Assembly: GCA_016189825.1 (NCBI GenBank)
Contig: JACPRR010000266.1
Location: 1 to 7,825 of the forward strand
Length of the DNA: 7,825 nucleotides
Reading direction: 5' to 3'
Source of the DNA: Chloroflexota bacterium
Lineage (GTDB): Bacteria; Chloroflexota; Dehalococcoidia; JACPPY01
Positions 1 through 5,510 of this stretch are shown one piece after another. The first letter of the stretch is position 1, and every line of letters starts with the position of its first letter. The translations under genes and the position numbers were made by a program. The notes beneath the pieces were generated by a model. That model worked only from the letters and a program-made list of their open reading frames with translations, was not told the DNA's origin and searched no databases.

Positions 1-411
1 GTCCGGCACCAGTCCAAGTCCGACCTCATTCGATACGATAATGATCGTAACGTCGGAGTCCTCGATGACCTCCAGGATGTCTTCCGCTTCCTTCACAGCA
101 GCCCGCTCTGACTCGCCGTCAGGCGCCCCATTTCCGCGGCTCAGCACGTTGGACACAAGCAGCGTAAGACAGTCCAGCACCACTACGTCAGCATCTGCCA
201 ACCCAGCACGAATCGAATTGGCGACTGATCGTGGCGCTTCAATCGTCTTCCATGCGGCTGGACGGGACTGCCGGTGCGCTGTGATCCGCGTGGCCATTTC
301 TGCATCGAGCGGCTCAGCCGTGGCCACATACAGCACCCTGCTTGAAAGCCCGTGCGCTGTTTCCTGGGCGAAGCGGCTCTTGCCGCTTCTCGCGCCGCCA
401 AGCACAAGCAT
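1..411 (-). CDS. cobU: Adenosylcobinamide kinase / adenosylcobinamide-phosphate guanylyltransferase, 3' end cut by window edge
   Basis: This bifunctional cytoplasmic enzyme phosphorylates adenosylcobinamide and then transfers GMP to give adenosyl-GDP-cobinamide, the substrate of CobS. The visible 137 residues start MLVLGGARSGKS, which contains the P-loop GGARSGKS (residues 5-12). VLYVATAEPLDAEM follows (27-40), then RITAHRQSRP (42-51), VVVLDCLTLLVSN (76-88) and SNEVGLGLVP (127-136), all in the order typical of CobU/CobP. His46 falls at the number of the guanylylated histidine of Salmonella CobU. The family is about 180 residues long, so roughly the last quarter lies beyond position 1. The reading frame is open to the window edge. 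The ATG at 411 starts 7 bases after the stop of the upstream gene. An in-frame TTG at 426, preceded by GGGG, would add five residues and overlap that gene; I prefer the ATG. Identification is very secure. Confidence 0.95.
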   Translation of the reverse strand, partial: MLVLGGARSGKSRFAQETAHGLSSRVLYVATAEPLDAEMATRITAHRQSRPAAWKTIEAPRSVANSIRAGLADADVVVLDCLTLLVSNVLSRGNGAPDGESERAAVKEAEDILEVIEDSDVTIIIVSNEVGLGLVPD

Positions 412-418
412 GCACCGG

Positions 419-1087
419 CTACTCAATATCGTACCCCAGGATGTCCGCGAACCAGTGTTCGTCCCGGAGCACAGGCTGGGCCAGTGTCACCTTGATGCGC
501 TGTGTGAAGAGCGGCCCCGCTGTGACCATCGAGTGATATTCGCCGCCCTCGCCGCAAAGATCGACGGGGGTTGTCTTCTGCAACTCAAGGACATCGTCCA
601 AGAATTGCCTGTTGATGTTGCGTCCAAGCCATTCCGGGCCCATAATCCTGCCCTTCGTGGCGACCACAACTGCTTCGAATCCCGCTTTCAGGAATTCATC
701 CATGATGGCTGCCCGGTCCATCTCCCACAAAGGGAAAACAGGCTCGATATCAGCATGGTGACACATCATCTCGGCCCAATCCCGGTGCGCCCGGAGAGCG
801 ATATCCCCGAACACGCAACCACGAGCGCCAACTTGCTTCGCCTCTTCAAGAACGCCCTTGAACTCGGCCTGAATGGTGTCCAAAGACACGCTCCGCTGGA
901 GCAGCGGTATTCCGGACAGGTGAGACTGAAGGTTAATCAGACCGGCATCCAGGAGATGCCCAACCGTTCTTCTCCCTTCCTCTTGCAGCAGGTTGACCAG
1001 GGAAACCACGTCGTGCCCCTGCTGAATCGCCCTGTAACATGCCAGGCAACTGTCCTTGCCCCCGCTCCATGAAGCGACTACTTTCAT
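419..1087 (-). CDS. Dph6/DUF71-family ATP pyrophosphatase, predicted B12-salvage subgroup
   Basis: This 222-residue protein belongs to the PP-loop ATP pyrophosphatases related to diphthine-ammonia ligase (DUF71/COG2102, PF01902). It shows the pyrophosphate loop SWSGGKDS (6-13), the family segment FGDIALRAHRDW (93-104) and a C-terminal GEGGEYHSMVTAGPLF block (179-194). In archaea and eukaryotes Dph6 uses ATP and ammonium to amidate diphthine on elongation factor 2. Bacteria lack diphthamide, so that role does not apply. The position between cobS and cobU points to corrinoid metabolism, as predicted for a bacterial DUF71 subgroup. A likely chemistry is ATP-dependent amidation of a corrinoid carboxylate, but this is inference. 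I chose the ATG at 1087: it overlaps the cobS stop as TGATG and follows GGAGGG. A GTG at 1099 would add four residues but would place that GGAGGG inside the gene. Family assignment is strong; the substrate is unknown. Confidence 0.9.
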   Translation of the reverse strand: MKVVASWSGGKDSCLACYRAIQQGHDVVSLVNLLQEEGRRTVGHLLDAGLINLQSHLSGIPLLQRSVSLDTIQAEFKGVLEEAKQVGARGCVFGDIALRAHRDWAEMMCHHADIEPVFPLWEMDRAAIMDEFLKAGFEAVVVATKGRIMGPEWLGRNINRQFLDDVLELQKTTPVDLCGEGGEYHSMVTAGPLFTQRIKVTLAQPVLRDEHWFADILGYDIE

Positions 1088-1836
1088 CACGCCCTCCACA
1101 TGGTGGGGAGCAGCAACACCGCCAGTACCTCTGCAACCTCGTTCAACGCACCGTAGCTATCCCCGGTGAGCCCGCCAAGCCGGGTCTTCAAGTACCAGGC
1201 ACAGCCAACAGCACCGAGGGATGCCGCTGCCAGAAGTGCCGGCCCGTGCCATGATCCCCGCGCGGCAACAAAGGCTATCACCAGTGCCGTCGTTAGCGCA
1301 AGAAGCATCCTGGCCATGGTAGCCCCTGCCTTGAAAGCGTAACCCTTGCCGGAAGGTCCCCTGGCATAGGGGTAGGCATGGACCGCAAGAACCATGGCCC
1401 AGCGGCCCAGAACCGGCATCAGCACCAGGCCAATGACGCGGACCGTTCCCGGCAGAGAAGCAAGAGCCGACACCTTGAGCAAGAGGAGCAGGCAACCGCC
1501 CGCGACTCCAAACGCCCCTACCCTGCTGTCGGCCATTATGTCCAGCCGCTGCTGCACCGTCCTCCGGGCCGCCGCGCCGTCGCAGCTATCGATGAAGCCG
1601 TCGATGTGCATGCCGCCGGTAATAATGACCAGCGCCCCGACCAGCAGCACGTTTACGGGCAATGACGGCAGCACCATGGACAGGCCGGTATCGAGCCCCC
1701 ATAACGCGAGTCCGAGCAAGAGGCCGACCAAGGGAAAGAACACGAGCGATCGCCCCAGGTCCTCAACTTTGAACTCCCCTTTTTCCGGGGATGGAAGGAC
1801 AGTCAGGAACTCAAGGGCCGCCCAAAAGCCCTTCAA
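1087..1836 (-). CDS. cobS: Adenosylcobinamide-GDP ribazoletransferase (cobalamin 5'-phosphate synthase)
   Basis: CobS is an integral membrane enzyme that joins adenosyl-GDP-cobinamide to alpha-ribazole or its 5'-phosphate, closing the nucleotide loop of cobalamin. The 249 residues match the usual length of about 250. Hydrophobic segments lie near residues 30-50, 55-75, 110-125, 133-153, 178-192 and 198-215. The acidic metal/substrate motif GGMHIDGFIDSCDG (74-87) corresponds to the common GGLHLDGLADTADG. IMADSRVGAFGV (100-111), YPYARGPSGKGY (155-166) and GLTGDSYGALNEVAEV (222-237) are further family signatures. The start is a TTG at 1836, directly after the cobT stop. GGAG lies eight bases upstream, and the conserved N-terminus (MKGFWAALEFLTVLP) begins there, so no later ATG is acceptable. 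Its stop overlaps the start of the next gene by one base (TGATG), which suggests translational coupling. Identification is very secure. Confidence 0.96.
   Translation of the reverse strand: MKGFWAALEFLTVLPSPEKGEFKVEDLGRSLVFFPLVGLLLGLALWGLDTGLSMVLPSLPVNVLLVGALVIITGGMHIDGFIDSCDGAAARRTVQQRLDIMADSRVGAFGVAGGCLLLLLKVSALASLPGTVRVIGLVLMPVLGRWAMVLAVHAYPYARGPSGKGYAFKAGATMARMLLALTTALVIAFVAARGSWHGPALLAAASLGAVGCAWYLKTRLGGLTGDSYGALNEVAEVLAVLLLPTMWRA
1088..1097 (-). promoter_or_regulatory. Ribosome binding site deciding the start of the DUF71 gene
   Basis: GGAGGG (1097-1092) followed by CGTG leads directly into the ATG at 1087. It lies within the 3' end of cobS. Because it sits downstream of the alternative GTG at 1099, it argues for the shorter protein. 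The TGATG overlap with the cobS stop suggests that terminating ribosomes restart here. Confidence 0.75.
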
Positions 1837-1850
1837 TCACTTCTCTCCGG
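1837..1850 (-). promoter_or_regulatory. Ribosome binding site supporting the TTG start of cobS
   Basis: GGAGAGAAG (1848-1840) lies inside the last codons of cobT. GGAG is spaced eight bases from the TTG at 1836, and the cobT stop TGA abuts that TTG. No ATG or GTG near the conserved N-terminus competes, so the rare start codon is well supported. It may lower CobS output relative to its neighbours, which would make sense for a membrane enzyme, but that is inference. Confidence 0.7.
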
Positions 1851-2898
1851 CTGTCGACACTCCAGCTTGTTCGAAGGTAGCCATCTCGGAGAGTACCCGC
1901 GTGGCGGATTCGCACAAGAACATCCCGATGCACCCACCCGTCCCCTCGCCCAGGCGAAGGTCCAGGTCGACCAACGGGCTCAAATGCAAATACTCAAGCA
2001 TGGCCTTGTGCCCGGGCTCAACGGAAAGGTGGGCTGCTACCATGTAGCCTCGCGTCTTTGGCGCCAGACCGGCCGCTATCATAGCGCCGGCGCCCGAGAT
2101 GAACCCGTCGATAACAACTGGTATCCGGTTTGCTGCCGCGCCAAGTATTACACCCGCGATGCCACCAATCTCGAATCCCCCCACTTTGGAGAGCACATCC
2201 AGCGCGTCTTTGGCATTCGGCCGGTTGAGGTCTAGCGCCTGCTGCACAACGCGGGCTTTCTTTTCCAATTGCCCGTCGCCAAGTCCCGTGCCACGCCCCG
2301 TGACCGCCGAAGCTGGCTTCCCTGTCATGGCCGCGCAAATGGCGCTGCTGGGCGTGGTGTTGCCAATGCCCATGTCTCCCGTGCCCACGATGTCCAGACC
2401 CCTGGCAAGTTCCGCTTCAAGGATGCCAATACCGGCCTCAACGGCCTCCCTGGCCTGGCTTCTGGTCATCGCCGGACCCTTCGACATGTCCGCAGTCGAA
2501 TGGCCGATCTTGCGGGAGATCAGGCGAGCATCCGACGCAAGGTCCGATTTCACTCCCATGTCGACCACCACCACCCTGGCTCCGATCAACTTGCTCAGGA
2601 CATTGATGCCCGCGCCTCCTGCAAGGAAGTTGAGCACCATCTGGACCGTGACCTCCTGCGGGTACAGGCTTACGCCAGAGGCGACAACGCCGTGGTCCCC
2701 GGCCATGGTGATGATCGCCTTGTTGGCTATGCGTGGCTGGTTCTTGCCCGTTATCCCGGCAATCTGGATAGACAGCTCTTCCAGCCGTCCCAGACTGCCC
2801 TGCGGTTTGGTCAGTGTATCCTGGCGCGAACGGGCCGCCTGCATCGCCCGCTGGTCCAGATCGCCGATTTTCCCTACTGTTTCCTCCAGTACGCCCAT
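1837..2898 (-). CDS. cobT: Nicotinate-nucleotide:dimethylbenzimidazole phosphoribosyltransferase
   Basis: CobT transfers phosphoribose from nicotinate mononucleotide to a lower-ligand base, usually 5,6-dimethylbenzimidazole, giving the alpha-riboside phosphate used by CobS. The protein has 353 residues, the normal length for the family. Signature blocks in order are TKPQGSLGRLEEL (30-42), MAGDHGV (65-71), GTGDMGIGNTTPSSA (172-186), GRGTGL (201-206), VGGFEIGGIAGVILGAA (239-255), PVVIDGFISGAGA (260-272), HLSVEPGH (290-297) and RLGEGTGG (315-322). Glu318 lines up with the catalytic Glu317 of Salmonella CobT. At the position of Salmonella Glu174 there is Asp175, a conservative change. The ATG at 2898 is preceded by AAAGGAG with a five-base spacer, the best ribosome binding site in the window. 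The 23-base gap before it is the largest in the operon. Which base it uses cannot be read from the sequence. Confidence 0.97.
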   Translation of the reverse strand: MGVLEETVGKIGDLDQRAMQAARSRQDTLTKPQGSLGRLEELSIQIAGITGKNQPRIANKAIITMAGDHGVVASGVSLYPQEVTVQMVLNFLAGGAGINVLSKLIGARVVVVDMGVKSDLASDARLISRKIGHSTADMSKGPAMTRSQAREAVEAGIGILEAELARGLDIVGTGDMGIGNTTPSSAICAAMTGKPASAVTGRGTGLGDGQLEKKARVVQQALDLNRPNAKDALDVLSKVGGFEIGGIAGVILGAAANRIPVVIDGFISGAGAMIAAGLAPKTRGYMVAAHLSVEPGHKAMLEYLHLSPLVDLDLRLGEGTGGCIGMFLCESATRVLSEMATFEQAGVSTAGEK

Positions 2899-2911
2899 GA
2901 AGACTCCTTTC
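2899..2911 (-). promoter_or_regulatory. Strong ribosome binding site of cobT in the 23-base cobQ-cobT gap
   Basis: GAAAGGAG (2911-2904) with spacer TCTTC precedes the ATG at 2898. It is the only gene in the window with a free-standing Shine-Dalgarno outside the upstream coding region. This suggests cobT is translated independently of cobQ. Confidence 0.8.
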
Positions 2912-2921
2912 AGATTTGGGC

Positions 2922-4424
2922 CTATCCCAGCATCTCGTATACCTTGTCCATAGCGAGGTTGTGCCTCACTGTTATCGCCAGCCGGTCATACTCTTTTTGC
3001 CTCCATTCCCGCGTATCCCTCCGCGCGATCTCAGCCCCCCGGGCAAGGCCGGCGAGAAGCCGAGAGGTGAAGCCCTCATTGTTGAAAATCCCGTGGAGGT
3101 AGGTCCCCATGACCGTGCCGCTCGAATCGAGACAGCCATCCTCACATGGGGTGTCACCGGAATTGCGCCACACGGTGAAGACGGCGTCGCCGGAGAGCCG
3201 TTCCGTCCTTCCCATATGGATCTCATAACCCTCGATCGTTTCATCCCTCAGCCCGGACAGCAAACCGCGGCCGGTTGCGACCTTGCCCTTTACCTGGATA
3301 GTTTGCTTGTCTCCATAGAACACGGTATCTGCGTCAAGGAGCCCGAAACCTTCAACTTCGCGCCGGCTGGACTCGATGCCATCCGGATCCCGGAGGCTCC
3401 TCCCGAGCATCTGGAATCCGCCACAAATGCCAACTATCGGAGTGCCTCGCCGGTTCAATTGGACCAACGCCCGGGCGAGTCCATTGCGCCTCAGATGCAT
3501 CATATCGGCTATTGTCGTTTTCGTGCCTGGCAGGATGATGAGATCGGGTACGCCCAGTTCGGAGACCGATGACACATAGCGCAACGAGCAACCACGCCTT
3601 TCCAACGGGTCAAAATCATCGTAGTTCGACATGTGCGGCAACCACATCACAGCGATGTCCACCGACGCCTCAGTATGGCCAGGCGCCGGTCTTTCCTCAA
3701 GGAAAACTGAGTCCTCTTGCGCGATTCCCAGGTCTGTTATGTAAGGTATGATACCCAGGCACGGCTTTCCAGACCTTTCCGCCAGCATCTCGAGGCCAGG
3801 GCGCAGCAACGAGGGGTCTCCCCGGAACTTGTTGATTACAAGTCCCTTGACGAACCCCCGTTCTTCGGGCGTCAACAGCTCGAGCGTACCCACCAAGGAG
3901 GCGAAGACGCCGCCCCGATCGATGTCTCCCACAAGCAACACCGGCGCCTGAGCCATGCGTGCCACGCGCATATTGACAATCTCATGCTCCCGCAGATTGA
4001 TCTCGGCTGGACTTCCCGCGCCCTCGATGACCACGATCTCGTAATCGTGGCGCAGGCGGTCGAGCGATCCCTGGACCACCTCGATCAGGCCCTGAGTATC
4101 GCGCCAGTACTCGCCGGCATGAAGGGTCTTCCACAACTTGCCCCTGACTATTACTTGCGACATGGCGTCGGTCTCCGGCTTCAGCAATATCGGGTTCATG
4201 TCAACGGAGGACTCCACACCAGCCGCCTCTGCCTGCACTGCCTGGGCGCGGCCGAACTCGCCGCCATCGCGGGTGACGAAGGAATTCAGAGACATGTTCT
4301 GCGACTTGAATGGCGCCACCCGGTAGCCGTCTTGCTTGAAGATGCGGCACAGCGCGGTAACGAGAATGCTCTTCCCGACTGACGAAGCAGTGCCCTGCAC
4401 CATGATCGTTTTCGCCGGCGCCAT
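2922..4424 (-). CDS. cobQ: Cobyric acid synthase, glutamine-hydrolysing (CobQ/CbiP)
   Basis: This enzyme amidates carboxylates b, d, e and g of adenosylcobyrinic acid a,c-diamide, using ATP and glutamine-derived ammonia, to give cobyric acid. The 500 residues match the family. The N-terminal half is a dethiobiotin-synthetase-like ATPase, with P-loop GTASSVGKS (11-19), SQNMSLNS (41-48), EGAGSPAEINL (134-144) and GDIDRGGVFASLVGT (166-180). The C-terminal half is a class I-type glutamine amidotransferase. It has LPGTKTT (298-304), GICGGFQMLG (332-341) with nucleophile Cys334, YEIHMGRT (400-407) and TYLHGIF (441-447) with His444. All catalytic elements are present, so it should be active. The ATG at 4424 directly abuts the TAG stop of the upstream gene, with GGGG eight bases before the start. 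Cobyric acid synthase means the pathway can begin from under-amidated corrinoids, not only cobinamide. CbiP is an equally valid name. Confidence 0.97.
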   Translation of the reverse strand: MAPAKTIMVQGTASSVGKSILVTALCRIFKQDGYRVAPFKSQNMSLNSFVTRDGGEFGRAQAVQAEAAGVESSVDMNPILLKPETDAMSQVIVRGKLWKTLHAGEYWRDTQGLIEVVQGSLDRLRHDYEIVVIEGAGSPAEINLREHEIVNMRVARMAQAPVLLVGDIDRGGVFASLVGTLELLTPEERGFVKGLVINKFRGDPSLLRPGLEMLAERSGKPCLGIIPYITDLGIAQEDSVFLEERPAPGHTEASVDIAVMWLPHMSNYDDFDPLERRGCSLRYVSSVSELGVPDLIILPGTKTTIADMMHLRRNGLARALVQLNRRGTPIVGICGGFQMLGRSLRDPDGIESSRREVEGFGLLDADTVFYGDKQTIQVKGKVATGRGLLSGLRDETIEGYEIHMGRTERLSGDAVFTVWRNSGDTPCEDGCLDSSGTVMGTYLHGIFNNEGFTSRLLAGLARGAEIARRDTREWRQKEYDRLAITVRHNLAMDKVYEMLG

Positions 4425-5510
4425 CTACAATACCCCACGGAGCGCCGTAACCAGGCGCTGGTTTTCCTCAGGGGTCCGCACTCCGATGCGGATGAATGCT
4501 GGCAAGCCAAACGAAGTGCAATCCCGGACCATTACCCCGTGTCTCAGGAGCCGTATCCGAAGCGAGGTTGCATCGCCCACCTTCACCATGAAGAAATTAG
4601 CATCTCCCCTTATCACGCTGAGGCCAATACTATCCAGCTCCGCGATGAGCCTCTCTTTCGCCTTCGCGAGACGAAAACTGCTTTTGCGCAGATGCGCGCC
4701 GCCGCTCCTAACGGCGTGTATTCCTCCGGCTTGGGCGAGAGAGTTCACGCTCCAGGGAAGCTGGACCCTGCGCAAGGGCCCCATGATTCCTTCGTTCCCC
4801 AATGCAAAGCCCAGGCGAAGACCGGCCAGACCGTAGTCCTTGGTCATCGACCGAATGATCAATAGATGACCGTGCTCAAGAAGCTCGGTCGATTCCCAGC
4901 GGTCCCTGGTGAAGCCCGCATAGGCCTCGTCGAGGACGAGCAGCGTGTCTTCGCATGCGTCGAGGACAGCTCGTACCTCACGCTTGTCCAGGTACCATCC
5001 CGTCGGGTTATTGGGGTTGCACAGGAAGACGGCCCGTGGCCTCAGCTTTCTCACCTCGGCGCAGAGCCTGTCCGCATCGATGCGGAAGACTTCCCCCTCA
5101 TCGAGGGGGAACGCGGCCACTGCAGCGCCCATCAGCCGGCATGACAACTCGTATTCGCTGAAGGTCGGCTGCGGCACAACGATAGTGTCGCCGGGGCGCA
5201 CGTAAGCAAGGGCCACCAGACGCAGCAACTCAATCGATCCGTTTCCGGTCAGAATGCGTTCAGGAGGGACTCCGAGGTTCTGAGACAGCACCGAACGAAA
5301 GGCTGTGCAATCAGGGTCGGGATAGCTATGCAATGCCACGGAGCGGAGCGATGACCTCAGCCCGGGTGGCCCTCCGTAAGGATTGCTGCAAACGCTGAAG
5401 TCGATTACCTCGTCCGCGCCAAGGCCCAGCCGGTCGAGCTCACATAGCCGGCAACCGCCATGCACGCGATTCGTCAGCGACTCCGTTTCTGGCCTAGGCC
5501 GCAATGGCAT
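4425..5510 (-). CDS. cobD: CobD-type threonine-phosphate decarboxylase (PLP enzyme, HisC-like fold)
   Basis: This is a 361-residue fold-type I PLP enzyme, most likely L-threonine-O-3-phosphate decarboxylase. That enzyme makes (R)-1-aminopropan-2-ol phosphate for CbiB. Visible motifs are VHGG (16-19), DFSVCSNPYGGPPG (37-50), SYPDPDC (62-68), TGNGSIELL (88-96), CNPNNPTG (164-171), LDEAYAGF (193-200) and SMTKDYGLAGLRLGF (221-235). Lys224 is the expected Schiff-base lysine, and RIGVRTPEEN (341-350) supplies the substrate-carboxylate arginine region. The family is hard to separate from histidinol-phosphate aminotransferase by sequence alone. The VHGG start and the position between cbiB and cobQ decide for CobD. 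The ATG at 5510 overlaps the cbiB end by 17 bases and has GGCGG upstream. An in-frame GTG at residue 16 is a weaker alternative. The coding region holds two adjacent perfect inverted repeats (5071-5111). Confidence 0.87.
   Translation of the reverse strand: MPLRPRPETESLTNRVHGGCRLCELDRLGLGADEVIDFSVCSNPYGGPPGLRSSLRSVALHSYPDPDCTAFRSVLSQNLGVPPERILTGNGSIELLRLVALAYVRPGDTIVVPQPTFSEYELSCRLMGAAVAAFPLDEGEVFRIDADRLCAEVRKLRPRAVFLCNPNNPTGWYLDKREVRAVLDACEDTLLVLDEAYAGFTRDRWESTELLEHGHLLIIRSMTKDYGLAGLRLGFALGNEGIMGPLRRVQLPWSVNSLAQAGGIHAVRSGGAHLRKSSFRLAKAKERLIAELDSIGLSVIRGDANFFMVKVGDATSLRIRLLRHGVMVRDCTSFGLPAFIRIGVRTPEENQRLVTALRGVL
5071..5086. repeat. Perfect 16-bp palindrome inside cobD
   Basis: TCCGCATCGATGCGGA equals its own reverse complement. 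It lies four bases downstream (in transcription order) of the 9-bp hairpin at 5091-5111, and both share a CGATG core. In RNA it would form a 6-bp stem with a UCGA loop. Function is unknown. Confidence 0.55.
5091..5111 (-). repeat. Perfect 9-bp inverted repeat with 3-base loop inside cobD
   Basis: On the coding strand the arms are TTCCCCCTC and GAGGGGGAA, separated by GAT. The RNA would form a strong GC-rich hairpin. It encodes residues 134-140 of the CobD-like protein. There is no following run of U, so it is not an intrinsic terminator. It may be chance in a GC-rich coding sequence. Confidence 0.6.

Noticed and set aside
41..1072. Long plus-strand open frame of 343 codons opposite cobU and the DUF71 gene
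   Set aside because: It lies wholly antisense to two well-recognised genes, has low-complexity Ser/Ala/Arg-rich composition at its start and no recognisable domain. Long antisense frames are expected opposite GC-rich coding sequence.
1774..1797. CCCC and GGGG arms around an A-rich loop near the cobS start, resembling a terminator
   Set aside because: The stem is only about 5 bp, the A-rich run is in the loop and not after the stem, and it lies inside cobS coding for PSPEKGEF.
2099..3102. Plus-strand open frames of 284 and 277 codons opposite cobT and cobQ
   Set aside because: Both are antisense shadows rich in Pro, Ser, Arg and His with no motif; cobT and cobQ are unmistakable on the other strand.
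4031..4050. 7-bp inverted repeat CCACGAT / ATCGTGG within cobQ
   Set aside because: Short arms with a 6-base loop in a coding region encoding conserved sequence before the EGAGSPAEINL block; not distinguishable from chance.
3717..4382. Plus-strand open frame of 221 codons opposite cobQ
   Set aside because: It overlaps the ATPase domain of cobQ in antisense, and its translation matches no family I recognise.
5491..5500. GGCCTAGGCC palindrome at the cbiB stop codon
   Set aside because: Only 10 bp, arises at the overlap of two reading frames, and has no repeat elsewhere in the window; likely chance.
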